The notes under the pieces were generated by a model. It did no database searches. It was not told where the DNA came from and worked only from the letters and a program-made list of their open reading frames with translations. A stretch of DNA of 64,000 bases from Nonomuraea sp. NBC_00507 (GTDB lineage Bacteria; Actinomycetota; Actinomycetes; Streptosporangiales; Streptosporangiaceae). Position 1 is the first letter of the stretch; every line of letters begins with the position of its first letter. Shown here in pieces: positions 41,579 to 50,374 of the stretch. The stretch is taken from contig NZ_CP107853.1 of NCBI RefSeq assembly GCF_036013525.1, forward strand, positions 558,001 through 622,000, written 5' to 3'. Both the position numbers and the translations under genes were made by a program.

Positions 41579-42217
41579 TCATGATCGCTGACTGATGGCG
41601 CCGACGAGTAGGGGCCCGTCGAGGACGCTCGGAGTGAACACCACGCCAGTGATCTTGGCCGCCAGCAAGAACGCACGCGAGATCCTGTTGGCGTACATGT
41701 CATCCCACGTCGCCTCCCATGCCTCTCCATCCAACTTCTCCGGAGGCAAACCGGCTTCACGCATGAGCTCGTTGATCCGGTCCGGGTCGCCGCCCCACCG
41801 AGTGCCTGGCAGGTGCGGCGTGAAGCTGGTGACGACCTTGCCATCTACCGCGTACACGAAGCTGTCCTCCGCATAATCGTGCCGTCCCACGGCCGCCGCC
41901 TCACATCCCCGGGACAGCCCGATCAACGGCCCGGCCAGCGTCGCCTGGAAACCCTCCAGTTCAACGGCCACGCCCCACTCACCGACCTGGACAACACCAA
42001 CATAGTCGTCGTCGGTCATCCCTATGGATTCCCAGACCTTCACACAGAGTTCGTGGAAGGTCATCTCCCGCCCTGGGCGTCCGGCCCCGAAGCGGTGCAA
42101 CACCTCGACAGGTTCGAGCCCGCGAAAAAAGGACACACAGAAAATCTCACCAAGCAGATCGTCGCGGTCTCCTGGCGAGGCTTCCAACCAACGGAACGGG
42201 GCGAGGGGATCGGCCAC
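41579..42217 (-). CDS. DUF6461-like protein
   Basis: A 212-residue soluble acidic protein. GTG 42217 has GGAGG just upstream. It matches the N-terminal half of the 4922-6130 protein: FCVSFFRGLEPVEVLHRFGA, GEWGVAVELEGFQA, and the end TGVVFTPSVLDGPLLVGAIS. Function unknown. It is followed upstream on the same strand by a SUKH-type gene. Confidence 0.82.
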   Translation of the reverse strand: MADPLAPFRWLEASPGDRDDLLGEIFCVSFFRGLEPVEVLHRFGAGRPGREMTFHELCVKVWESIGMTDDDYVGVVQVGEWGVAVELEGFQATLAGPLIGLSRGCEAAAVGRHDYAEDSFVYAVDGKVVTSFTPHLPGTRWGGDPDRINELMREAGLPPEKLDGEAWEATWDDMYANRISRAFLLAAKITGVVFTPSVLDGPLLVGAISQRS

Positions 42218-42411
42218 CGCAACCTCCTTTGATAGTTTTAATCCGGATCACGAAGTGAGTGGCCTTACCCTCCCCCAGCCGATCACTCTCGGTACGGACC
42301 CGAATCTGGCGTCCCGCTCCATAACCGCTTCGACGCCACGCATCCTGACCCGCCGTCCGCGCTGTTGAGACCGCGATATCCGCCCAAGGAGAGGGCCGCA
42401 TCAGGTAGGCG

Positions 42412-43023
42412 CTACGAAGCCTGGCCAGCGCCGCGAAATCGATAGTTGATCAGATCCCAGAAGGAGCGATAGCGCTCGGCGCCGGGTAGCCAATGAGCCA
42501 AGTACCACGCCTCCCATTCGCCGTCAGGCGCCTTGATGTGAGGGTTGAGGAGAAAGTGCCCCTCGTCTTCCGCACCGATCAGCAGAGTGTCCACTACGTA
42601 CTCGGTCCTGAAATGGAGGGAGCAGTCTTGGCCCTCACCGTAGATGAAGTACTCCTCATCGGGCACTGTTGGCAGAGGGCGAGAAAAACGCGGATCGTCG
42701 TCGAACCATCCGGTGGCGTAAGTCGACTCGATATCGCGAAACCAGCCGATTCTCACCAAGGGTGAGAGGAAGTCTTGGCTCTCCTCATTCTCTTCCTCCA
42801 TAAGGATCCAGCCGTTGGAGACCTGGAGGAACTGCCGGTAGCTGGGAGGCAGACGCGTTCCAAGCCGCTCCTCGTGCGCCAGGATTTCGGCCTCGCTCGC
42901 TCCTGGCATCCCCAGTTGGAGCTGTCCATCGGCTGAGTCGTCACTGGCACGCTTGGTGTACCTCACGTCCTCAGCACGGAGGACCTCAATCCAGGGATAC
43001 AGGGGTTTGTCGGCTGGATTCAT
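42412..43023 (-). CDS. SMI1/KNR4 (SUKH-1) family protein
   Basis: A 203-residue protein from ATG 43023. GASEAEILAHEERLGTRLPP, SYRQFLQVSNGWIL and YFIYGEGQDCSLHFRTEYVV are the SUKH signature (E-E-LG-LP--Y--FL--SNG). Many bacterial SUKH proteins are immunity proteins against contact-dependent or polymorphic toxins. No toxin gene is intact nearby, so here it may be an orphan immunity gene. Its neighbour encodes a DUF6461 protein in the same direction. Confidence 0.88.
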   Translation of the reverse strand: MNPADKPLYPWIEVLRAEDVRYTKRASDDSADGQLQLGMPGASEAEILAHEERLGTRLPPSYRQFLQVSNGWILMEEENEESQDFLSPLVRIGWFRDIESTYATGWFDDDPRFSRPLPTVPDEEYFIYGEGQDCSLHFRTEYVVDTLLIGAEDEGHFLLNPHIKAPDGEWEAWYLAHWLPGAERYRSFWDLINYRFRGAGQAS

Positions 43024-43059
43024 GGCGGTGACCTTAGCCGCTGCGGCCGACATTTCACC

Positions 43060-43200
43060 CGATGTATGCAGGCCGGCTCCGGGGATTGACACTCGATCGC
43101 GAAGCCGGCCTCACATAGGAACGCGGCCATCGTCGGCGCATCGAGACATCGCAGACTCATACGATCGACGCGCAGGACGGTGCCGTCCTGATCGTCTCTG
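43060..43200 (-). pseudogene. Possible methyltransferase C-terminal remnant
   Basis: A minus-strand frame reads DDQDGTVLRVDRMSLRCLDA then PTMAAFLCEAGFAIECQ, which resembles the end of class I methyltransferases (LD-P-L---L--AGF). There is no upstream domain. Weak identification. Confidence 0.35.
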
Positions 43201-43538
43201 TGAACGGCTCCCGTCTACGCCGCCACGCTAGGGCGCCCCGCTCCCCATGCCCTCCAGACGCGCCGCCGCCGCAGGACGTCCCGTCTCCCGCGCCAAGGCA
43301 CTCCACTACGGCCTTCGTCTGAACAACCCAGCTGGCGCACAGGCCTGGCCATGGACGACCAGCCTCCGGAACAATCACCGATCGGTCTAGGTGGCAAAAG
43401 GGGTTTGGATGCCGAAATCGGGCAGACAGGCTCCGGAAAGCTCCCGGAAAGATCTCTTCCTGCGGGCGACCATCCCGCTGTGTACCCTTTGCGGCGTTCA
43501 CATCCGGTCGTTCAGACCCGCAAGAAGTGAGGCCCCCC
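43200..43538. other. Intergenic region, nothing recognised
   Basis: About 340 bases upstream of the secreted protein gene. Only promoters or a remnant edge would be expected here; I see no protein-like frame or repeat. Confidence 0.4.
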
Positions 43539-43988
43539 ATGAAGAAGTCCCTCAAATTCGCCGGCACGCTCGGCGCAGCCCTCGCGCTGACGGGCGCCCT
43601 GCAGTCCCCGGCCGCCGCCGCCTCGTGGACCTCGACCCAGCCGACCTGGGGCACCGCCAAGTGTTCGAGCGGGGCCAACCTGACCGACTCCAACCACAGG
43701 ATCTTCACCTGCATCATGTACGGCGGCGGCAAGGTGCAGGCCTACGCCATGGTCATGAACAGCAGCAGCGGTGACCGCTACCTTCCGAAAACCGAAACGA
43801 TGATAAATTTTGGGGGAGTTGGGATCAACCCCAGCACATGCGCGGCCTCCGGAATGCCCAAGCAAAGCACGCGGTGGTGCCTCGCCGTAAAGATGGACGG
43901 CCCTTCCGGCGGCTGCTCCAACCTTAATGCCCATTCGCGCTACTACTGGTACGCCGACAAGACCCAGAACTCGCCGGTCTGCGGCTGA
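43539..43988 (+). CDS. Secreted small protein, unknown function
   Basis: A 149-residue protein with a standard Sec signal peptide (MKKSLKFAGTLGAALALTGA ... PAAAASW, cleavage after ~residue 30). The mature part of ~118 residues has about six Cys (AKCSSG, FTCIMYGGG, PSTCAASG, RWCLAV, GGCSNLN, SPVCG), suggesting three disulfides. It is rich in Ser, Gly, Tyr and Asn. No family is recognised. It may bind the cell surface or inhibit an enzyme; there is no operon partner. Confidence 0.82.
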   Translation: MKKSLKFAGTLGAALALTGALQSPAAAASWTSTQPTWGTAKCSSGANLTDSNHRIFTCIMYGGGKVQAYAMVMNSSSGDRYLPKTETMINFGGVGINPSTCAASGMPKQSTRWCLAVKMDGPSGGCSNLNAHSRYYWYADKTQNSPVCG

Positions 43989-44162
43989 CGTTCAGGAACG
44001 CTCGAGGCCACGGCACTCCTGGACAGAGGGGCGCCACGGCGCTTGGTGATGGCCCGCACGAGGGCGACATGTCGATCAATGCTGGTCGGGGTCACCCCTG
44101 GCCTCGTCAATTGCCGTCCGGCTGGGCGAGCAGCCCTTACGGCCGGCGTGAGCCCATCACCT

Positions 44163-44345
44163 CTATCCCCGTTGAACCCGAGGTGGTGGTGGAGGCGCTG
44201 GCCGACGTCTCGATGGAGCACTCTCGGTCGGCCCCGGGCTCACCCCGTTGACCCGGATGCCCCGGTCCTTCAGCTCATAAGTCAGCCCGCGGGAAAAGGA
44301 CAGCAGGCCCGCCTTGGCGGCACCGTAGACCGCCAAGACATAAAA
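44163..44345 (-). pseudogene. Short-chain dehydrogenase fragment
   Basis: The minus strand reads VYGAAKAGLLSFSRGLTYEL then KDRGIRVNGVSPGPTES, the Y-x-x-x-K helix and following strand of an SDR. Sequence before and after does not continue the fold, so only ~45 residues remain. Confidence 0.7.
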
Positions 44346-44415
44346 TGACAAATCGATTAGGGTCGCGCCAGAATGCGGAGCCGTCCAGCGTCTACCGCAA
44401 CTGGAGGACTTTCCT

Positions 44416-44979
44416 ATGCGCCGACCCCTTGGGTTACTCGCCGCAGCCGCTGCCCTGGCCACGATCGCCGCGCCCGTGAGCACGGCGCAGGCTGTCACGG
44501 CGTCCCCGGCTTCCGGAGTCGGCCGGTCCGGCTCGCTCAGCCTGTTCGGGTCGGCCACCACGGCGTCCGTATCCGGCGCCGCCAGAGTGGGAACGGCGCG
44601 GGAGAACATGGTCGTGCGGCTGGTCAATGCCCGGCGGGCGAAGAAGGGATGCCGGGCGCTCAAGCACCATCCGCAACTCCACCGGGCCGCCCGCGGGCAC
44701 TCGGCTGACATGGCGGAGTACAACTACTTCTCGAGCACCTCCCGCGACGGCCGATCCTTCACGGACCGCATCAAGGAGGCCGGCTTTACCGGCGGCACCA
44801 GCCTGGCGGAGAACATCGCCAAGGGCCAGCGCACCCCGGCCGCGGTCGTGCAGTCCTGGATGGGCTACTCCGGAACCAAGGCCACCATCATGAACTGCAA
44901 GTTCACCTTCATCGGGGTCGGCGCGGTCGAGGGCTCCGATGACGCGATCTACTGGACCCAGGTCTTCGCCGCCAAGTGA
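44416..44979 (+). CDS. Secreted CAP-domain (SCP/PR1-like) protein
   Basis: A 187-residue protein with a signal peptide (RRPLGLLAAAAALATIAAPV ... AQA). The CAP domain spans ~62-187: VVRLVNARRAKKGCRALKHH, LHRAARGHSADMAEYNYFSS, GGTSLAENIAKGQRTPAAVV and GYSGTKATIMNCKFTFIGVG. The conserved His, Glu and second His of the CAP cavity are seen in ARGHS, LAENI and related positions. Extracellular. Bacterial CAP proteins are mostly of unknown activity. Confidence 0.93.
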   Translation: MRRPLGLLAAAAALATIAAPVSTAQAVTASPASGVGRSGSLSLFGSATTASVSGAARVGTARENMVVRLVNARRAKKGCRALKHHPQLHRAARGHSADMAEYNYFSSTSRDGRSFTDRIKEAGFTGGTSLAENIAKGQRTPAAVVQSWMGYSGTKATIMNCKFTFIGVGAVEGSDDAIYWTQVFAAK

Positions 44980-45161
44980 CCCGCTTCGTGGTGAGCGCCC
45001 CGTACGCGCCCCACGCGGCCGGCGCCGCGCCGGGCAGCGGCGAGCACATCAGGTCGGCAGCACGGGCGGTCATATCGTCAACCAGCGGATAGCGAACGTG
45101 CCAACCGCGTGGTCATCCAGAGCAGGCTGGTCGTCCTAGTGCGCTGGCGGACCCGCGGATC

Positions 45162-45480
45162 GTGTTTGCTCCGAAAGCCGGTTCGTACAGCAGCAAGAGT
45201 CAGATCTGGAGTAACACTCGCGCCGGTCTGCGGTGGCTGATCAAACATCCTCGCTTGCGAATGATCGTGAGCTTGGGCGCCGTGTTCGCGGCGATGGACA
45301 GCGCCTGGTTCGCCGTGCTCATGCTCTACGTGCCTCAGGTCCTCGGTCTACCGGCTTGGGGCTACGGCGTGTTGCTGGGCATCGGCGCCGTTGGGGGGCT
45401 CGCCGGAGGGTTCTTCGCGACACGGGTCACGCGAATGGTCGGACCCGCGGCAGCTCTGGCTGGTGCCTCGGTTGCGCCGC
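45162..45480 (+). pseudogene. MFS transporter fragment
   Basis: The frame reads GLRWLIKHPRLRMIVSLGAV, FAAMDSAWFAVLMLYVPQVL, GYGVLLGIGAVGGLAGGFFA and TRVTRMVGPAAALAGA. This is the middle of an MFS exporter with the usual start of its second half. After ~45475 the sequence becomes Arg-rich and no helices follow. There is no start codon or N-terminal half. Confidence 0.75.
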
Positions 45481-45782
45481 GATTAGGCCGCCATGGGCCG
45501 TCTGCGGGCAGGCGAGGCCGCGGGTCGTCGCATCCGCTGCTCCGACGTCGCGCTTCTCACCATGGGGGCGCGTCACCGCATCGGACGACAGATCACTCTG
45601 TAGGAGCGCCCCCACAACCTGATGTCACTTCTCCGTGCTTCCATGGTCGTGAAAGCACGGAGAAAGTGCCGTGACGACTGTGCAGAAGTGGACCGGCCTT
45701 TCGGCCCGCTTCACGTTGAGTTCACGCAAGGCTCAGTGGCCGGAACCTGCAGAACGGGAAGGTGCGGGGGCCACCGTCGTTG

Positions 45783-46346
45783 TCACAGGGTGGCGGTGAA
45801 CATCGAGGGCGCGGGGGTCTTGCGCTGCTCGATGGAGAGCCGTACCCCCTTAGGGTCTGGCCGTACGGCGCCCACGAACGACTGCCTGCGCCAGCCGGAG
45901 AGGCGTTCCTCCTTGACCACGTCTCCGGTGCGCGGCGCGTGCACCATGTAGCCGGGCCTCGAGATCATCCCCACGTGCCCAAGCCCGTGGAAGAAGACCA
46001 GGTCACCTGACTTGAGCTCGTCCCAGGAGATCTTCCTGGAGAACGCGTTGTACTGTTGCGCCGCGGTGCGCGGCAACTCGATGCCAGCGTGCTTGTATGC
46101 CCTGAGCATGAGCCCGGAGCAGTCGTAGCCGTTGTCGCTGGCCCCGCCCCAGACGTACGGGATGCCGCGCTTCTTCATGGCGAAGGCGAGGGCGGTCTTC
46201 CAGGCGGGAGTCGGCTGGCGCTTCTGCTGGATGCGCTTGACCTGGGGGCCGGTCAGGGTGGTGTGGTCGTCGGTGGCGGCCTGGGCCGGAGCGGCCAGAG
46301 TGAGCCCGGCGATGGCTGCCGCCAGGCAGATGGCAATGCGAGACAC
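45783..46346 (-). CDS. Secreted NlpC/P60 peptidoglycan endopeptidase
   Basis: A 187-residue protein with a signal peptide (SRIAICLAAAIAGLTLAAPA ... QAA). The NlpC/P60 domain spans ~50-165: IPYVWGGASDNGYDCSGLML holds the catalytic Cys, LGHVGMISRPG the His, and FFHGLGH precedes it. GTG 46346 has GGAAGGA upstream. The leader contains a c-di-AMP riboswitch, the usual control of such hydrolases in actinobacteria. It cleaves stem-peptide bonds during wall turnover. Confidence 0.95.
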   Translation of the reverse strand: MSRIAICLAAAIAGLTLAAPAQAATDDHTTLTGPQVKRIQQKRQPTPAWKTALAFAMKKRGIPYVWGGASDNGYDCSGLMLRAYKHAGIELPRTAAQQYNAFSRKISWDELKSGDLVFFHGLGHVGMISRPGYMVHAPRTGDVVKEERLSGWRRQSFVGAVRPDPKGVRLSIEQRKTPAPSMFTATL

Positions 46347-46361
46347 TGCTGTCCTTCCATG

Positions 46362-46470
46362 CGGCCTACCGGGTTAGCTGACGGGCTCGGGCCTGGAAGT
46401 GGCCCTACGGCGATGCCGATTCGCCCCAGGGGGGAAGGTGGGTCCCCGGCTCCACGCATACGCTGAGTGG
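46362..46470 (-). promoter_or_regulatory. ydaO-type c-di-AMP riboswitch
   Basis: Read on the minus strand, the leader carries the conserved blocks in order: GGAGCCGGGGACCCAC (46438-46453), GGGGCGAATC, GTAGGGCCACTTCC and AGCTAACCCGGTAGGC (46364-46379), ending just before the GGAAGGA ribosome-binding site of the NlpC/P60 gene. This matches the ydaO aptamer consensus. c-di-AMP binding turns expression off in studied examples. Confidence 0.92.
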
Positions 46471-46599
46471 ATTAGGCGTGACGAACTCTAACGAAACGGT
46501 CAAAGAGTTGTAAACCATCTAAAATCGGGCGTGCGGAAAATGAGACAGCTGGACGCGGCGGCGCGGGCCAGGAAGCCGACGCCATCCGCGCGGCCAGGC

Positions 46600-46755
46600 A
46601 GCGCACCCGCCTTCGGCAACCAGGTGTGGAAGGAGGAGTCCGAGCCGCTGCTGCGTCGGCTCGCCACGGAGGTCCACGACGAAGGGGCAGCGGTGATGAT
46701 CCAGCTGACCCACCTCGGCCATCGCACGAGCAACTACGCCCCTGTCTGCCCGGCG
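46600..46755 (+). pseudogene. Old yellow enzyme family, N-terminal fragment
   Basis: The frame reads PLLRRLATEVHDEGAAVMIQ then LTHLGHRTSNYAP. This is the LxxVHxxGAxxxxQLxHxGR segment of FMN-dependent NADH:flavin oxidoreductases. Roughly 50 of ~370 residues survive; the frame then runs into unrelated sequence. Confidence 0.75.
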
Positions 46756-46789
46756 CGCGGCGGAGGGCCGACGGCTTCGGCGACCACGC

Positions 46790-46990
46790 CGGCCAGAGCG
46801 GCTGCGCCTGTTCCTCGAGGCCTACGGCCGGCCCGGCCGCTCCGAGAAGATCATCCGAGAATGCACAGAGGCGCCGACCAGATACGCAGATACGGCCAGG
46901 GTCCCGACGAGCTTTACGTCAGGCTGCTCGAACGCGGCATCACCGACGACCTCGACCAGGCCCATTCAGGAGCTGGACGACTCCCCTGCG
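46790..46990 (+). pseudogene. Phosphotransferase-like C-terminal fragments in mixed frames
   Basis: One frame gives LRLFLEAYGRPGRSEKIIRE and another GPDELYVRLLERGITDDLDQ. Both look like helices from the end of an aminoglycoside/choline-kinase-like protein, but the frame changes between them. Identification is tentative. Confidence 0.4.
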
Positions 46991-47001
46991 CCCAGCCCGA
47001 G

Positions 47002-47883
47002 TCAGGCAGTGCTCGCTTCTGACGCGGCATCGGAGGAGGCGCGAGCTCGGACGAGGAAACCGGCGACGGCCGCGGTGAAGAACATCAGGACGCCGTACGT
47101 CGCGGCGGGCACCGCCATCTGGGTGTTGTTCAGCAGCGCCGGGCTGAGCGCAACGGTGATCGCGAGGGTCGCGTTGTGAATGCCGATCTCCATGCACGAC
47201 GCGATGGCCTGGCGGCGGCCCACTCCGGCCAGGCGGGGCGCCCAGTATCCGACGGCCAAGCTGATCACGCTGAACAGGACCGTGATGGCGCCCACGGAGC
47301 GGATGTAGCCTGCGATGTTGTCCAGCTCCTGCAACAACGCGCCGAGGATGACCAGGACCAGGATGACGGCAGAAGCGATCTTCACGGGGGATTCCATACG
47401 GTCCGCGAACCGAGGCCTGAACGAACGCACCGCCATGCCGACCGCCACGGGGACGAGCACCAGTGCGATCACCTGCACCGTCTTGTCGAGCTGGAGGCCC
47501 AGCGTGCCGGCATCGCCGAAGTAGCTCAGGGACAGGTTGGTCACCAGAGGCAGCGTCACGACGGCCAGCACCGAGTTGATCGCGGTGAGCGTCACGTTCA
47601 GCGCGACGTCGCCGCCGAACAGGTGGCTGTAGAGGTTAGCGGTCGTGCCGCCAGGCGAGGCGGCCAGGAGCATCATGCCGACGGCGAGTGCGGGTGGCAG
47701 GCCGAAAGCGAGGACGAGGCCGAGGCACACGGCGGGTAAGAGGACGACCTGGCAGGTCAGCGCCACGACGGCGGCCTTGGGGTACGCGACCACACGTCGG
47801 AAGTCGGCGATCGTCAGGCTCAGGCCGAGCCCCAGCATGATGATCATCAGAGCGAGGGGAAGCAATACGCTGGCAAGGGCCAT
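47002..47883 (-). CDS. Bile acid:sodium symporter family (BASS) transporter
   Basis: A 293-residue membrane protein from ATG 47883, with AAAGGA upstream. It has nine or ten TM helices. LLAASPGGTTANLYSHLFGG and ASCMEIGIHNATLAITVALS are the two crossover motifs of the BASS fold, with the conserved E-x-G-x-x-N in the second. Family members carry organic acids such as bile acids, pyruvate or pantothenate with Na+. The substrate here is unknown. Confidence 0.93.
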   Translation of the reverse strand: MALASVLLPLALMIIMLGLGLSLTIADFRRVVAYPKAAVVALTCQVVLLPAVCLGLVLAFGLPPALAVGMMLLAASPGGTTANLYSHLFGGDVALNVTLTAINSVLAVVTLPLVTNLSLSYFGDAGTLGLQLDKTVQVIALVLVPVAVGMAVRSFRPRFADRMESPVKIASAVILVLVILGALLQELDNIAGYIRSVGAITVLFSVISLAVGYWAPRLAGVGRRQAIASCMEIGIHNATLAITVALSPALLNNTQMAVPAATYGVLMFFTAAVAGFLVRARASSDAASEASTA

Positions 47884-48468
47884 GGGCCGGAGTCCTTTCC
47901 GTGCCGGAAGAGCCCATGACCACCGAGCGCGTGGCCTGCGGCGCCCTCCTTGATCGAAGCCGGATACAGACCCCACAATGTGGGATCACCGGGCCGATGT
48001 GAAGGGCCCAGCAGCTTCCGGCCAGGCCGTCACACACTGGCGGAGGTCATGGAACCCGACCGGCGGAAGGATGGCTCACGCCTGCCGGGTCTAACACCGC
48101 GGCGCGCGAGCTGACCGCCGAGCTGTGCGGCCGGTACGCGGCCGACGTCGGCAACCTGCCGTCGCCCCGGCCCGCGAGCTCCGCTCGGCAGGCGTCGCGG
48201 TCACCCTCGTGGTACACGAACACAAACGGCTCGGCCCCGGCCTCGACCTTGGCCGCCCTGGCCGAGCAGCTGCGCGCCGCCGGCATCGGCCTGGGGTTCC
48301 TCACCGGCGAGCTACAGGGCTCCGACGACCCCTCGGGCGTGATGTGGACGTGCGCCGGTCCAGCCGAGGGACGGCCAGAAGCGGCCACCAGTCGGTCATG
48401 TTCGTAATCTCGGAGCGGATCTGGACTCAGGGTATCTCCCGCGAACCAAGACGTCGGGGTGGAGGGGA
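47884..48468. other. Intergenic region with one possible fragment
   Basis: About 580 bases. It contains the promoter side of the BASS gene and the unidentified coding-like fragment at 48080-48420. No intact gene or repeat seen. Confidence 0.5.
48080..48420 (+). pseudogene. Unidentified coding-like fragment
   Basis: A plus-strand frame without a start reads ARELTAELCGRYAADVGNLP, LAALAEQLRAAGIGLGFLTG and ELQGSDDPSGVMWTCAGPAE. Codon bias is coding-like, but no family is recognised and the ends are undefined. Confidence 0.35.
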
Positions 48469-49023
48469 TCAGGAGCCGCGGGGGTCGGGGAAACCGATCC
48501 AGCGCAGCAGGATCATCCGGGCGTCCGCGGGTGCGGTGTCGCGATCGGTGCCGAAGCGGTGCACCAGTTTGAGGTACTCCTCGTGGAATTCCTTGAGCTG
48601 TGCCTTGGTCATGAAGGTGCTGGCGCGGGAGCCCTGCTGCCAGTCGCCGTCCTCGTCCCGGTTGTGGGCGAAGGCCGACAGCAGCCGTAGGTCCTCGGCC
48701 AGTTTGGAGTCGCCCAGTCGCTCGGCGAGGTCTTGTTCGGCGTCGGTCAGTTCATCGCGGGTGGGCATCCGCCGGTCGGCTTTGACGACGTCCCACCAGC
48801 GTTCCCGCCCTTTGGCGCGGTCGCGCAGCTCGGTCACGAAACCGGTGTCGGACAACATCCGCAGGTGGTAGCTGGTTGTCCCGGTGTTCTGGCCCATGGC
48901 TTTGGCCAGCGTGGTAGAGGTGGCCGGGCCGTGATTGGCGAGGTGGCGGAGGATCTCTCGCCGCAGTGGGCTGGCGAGCGCCTTCATCGCCGCCGGGGTG
49001 TGCATGACCGGTTCCGTTGACAT
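48469..49023 (-). CDS. ArsR-type winged-helix regulator
   Basis: A 184-residue protein. MKALASPLRREILRHLANHG and ATSTTLAKAMGQNTGTTSYH then LRMLSDTGFV form the ArsR/HTH_20 winged helix. The C-terminal ~100 residues are helical and charged (ELTDAEQDLAERLGDSKLAE), typical of the long one-component type and lacking metal-binding Cys. It is divergent from a membrane protein; three direct repeats lie between them, so it probably regulates both genes. Confidence 0.93.
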   Translation of the reverse strand: MSTEPVMHTPAAMKALASPLRREILRHLANHGPATSTTLAKAMGQNTGTTSYHLRMLSDTGFVTELRDRAKGRERWWDVVKADRRMPTRDELTDAEQDLAERLGDSKLAEDLRLLSAFAHNRDEDGDWQQGSRASTFMTKAQLKEFHEEYLKLVHRFGTDRDTAPADARMILLRWIGFPDPRGS

Positions 49024-49053
49024 GTGACCAGCTTAGCCGTGCCGAGATAATTA

Positions 49054-49099
49054 TGCAGAAGGACTCATGCAGAGAAAAACTTGCAGAAAAAATTCTGTA
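49054..49099. promoter_or_regulatory. Iterated operator between ArsR and membrane-protein genes
   Basis: TGCAGA occurs at 49054, 49068 and 49082, a strict 14-base period. The third copy also forms a dyad, TGCAGAA ... TTCTGTA (49082-49099). The array is A-rich against the background and ends 18 bases before ATG 49118. A likely multi-site ArsR operator. Confidence 0.7.
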
Positions 49100-49117
49100 A
49101 AGCTAGGGTCGGCGACC

Positions 49118-50374
49118 ATGAACTGGAAACGAATCGCCGGGCTGTCCTTCGTCACCGCTCCACTGTTGGTCCTCGCCGGCTGGGCTTTGATGCGCCTGGG
49201 CGGTACCGGTGGCCAGGAACCCGGCTGGACCCTGGCCCACATCGCCTGGGTCTTCAACACCGTCATGTACGCGGTCGTCTGCGTCGAGCTGTATCGACGT
49301 ACCAAGAACACCACCTCGGGAGGGCGGATACTGGCCACCGGCTCGCTGATCGTCGGTGTCATCGGCGCGGGCTGCCTGCTCATCCAGATGGTGATCGATC
49401 TGGTGGTGGGCTTCTCCACCGACAACCGCACCGACATGCGGGCCTTGAGCGGCCAGATCCACGACCTGCCCGGGGTGCAGGTGGCCATCTACGACGTCGG
49501 GCCGGTGCTGCTGTTCCTGGCGCTGATCGTGCAGGCGATACACCTCGCGACGCAGGGCAGGGCCACCGCACTGTTCGCGATCCTGGTGACGGTGGCGGTT
49601 CTGGTCAACGGCGCCGAGCTGCTGGTGGAGATCCCGTTGCGGCTGGCCCAGGCCGGATCGGCGCTGATCCTGTGGCTGGCCTTCCTGCCGGTAGGACGTG
49701 AACTGTTGCGCCGCAGCCCATCCGGCTCGACCCAGGCGGCGACGACGACCTGGCAAACTCTCGCCGGGTGGTCGCTCATCCTGGCACCGGTGGCGCAGAT
49801 CGGCGGCTGGACCTTAATGAGGCTCGGCGGCAACGAAGGAGTCGAGCCATGGACGACGATCGCGCATTCGGTGTGGCTCATCGGCTTCGTACTTCTGGCC
49901 GTCGCTTGCGTCGAACTTTATCGCCGGGTCCGAAGCCGCGGCGCCGGACAGCTCCTCGCCAGGGCGAGTCTGGCGGTGGCACTGATCAGCGTCGCCGCCT
50001 CGATCGCCGAGATGCTCGTCGACCTGTACGTCCTCTTCGCCACCGACAATCACGCGCAGTTGAAGGCCCTGGACCAGCAGATCCGAAGCATCCCGGGAGC
50101 CGAGTCGATCCTGTATGGATTCGGCACCCAGCTTGTCTACCTTGGGCTCCTGGTCCTGATCATTCACCTGGCCGTCCTGAAGCGAATCAGAGCTACGACC
50201 CTGATACTCGTCCTGGCCACCCTGGCCCTGTTCATCAGCTACGAAGTGCTGGACGGACCCGGCCGCCAGGCCCTCATGCCGTTCGCGGTCCTGTGCATGT
50301 GGCTGGCCCTGGCGCCCCTGGGATGGCGACTGCTGAAGCCGGCGGCCCAGGCAGCCGACGCGATCACGCCGTAG
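49118..50374 (+). CDS. Membrane protein with internal duplication
   Basis: A 418-residue protein from ATG 49118, with AGGG nine bases upstream. It has about twelve TM helices and two homologous halves: FVTAPLLVLAGWALMRLGGT ... VVCVELYRR in the first and LILAPVAQIGGWTLMRLGGN ... AVACVELYRR in the second, each followed by D-L-V-F-TDN-- segments (FSTDNRTDMRAL, FATDNHAQLKAL). No transporter family is recognised. Probably controlled by the divergent ArsR-type regulator. Confidence 0.85.
   Translation: MNWKRIAGLSFVTAPLLVLAGWALMRLGGTGGQEPGWTLAHIAWVFNTVMYAVVCVELYRRTKNTTSGGRILATGSLIVGVIGAGCLLIQMVIDLVVGFSTDNRTDMRALSGQIHDLPGVQVAIYDVGPVLLFLALIVQAIHLATQGRATALFAILVTVAVLVNGAELLVEIPLRLAQAGSALILWLAFLPVGRELLRRSPSGSTQAATTTWQTLAGWSLILAPVAQIGGWTLMRLGGNEGVEPWTTIAHSVWLIGFVLLAVACVELYRRVRSRGAGQLLARASLAVALISVAASIAEMLVDLYVLFATDNHAQLKALDQQIRSIPGAESILYGFGTQLVYLGLLVLIIHLAVLKRIRATTLILVLATLALFISYEVLDGPGRQALMPFAVLCMWLALAPLGWRLLKPAAQAADAITP

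Larger units (their letters stand above)
46471..47001. other. Remnant-only region
   Basis: About 530 bases between the riboswitch and the BASS transporter gene. It contains the old-yellow-enzyme and phosphotransferase-like fragments annotated separately, joined without an intergenic gap. No intact gene. Confidence 0.6.

Noticed and set aside
45480-45674. Continuation of the MFS protein to 45674
   Set aside because: Beyond ~45480 the frame becomes Arg/His-rich with no helices, so it is read-through into unrelated sequence.
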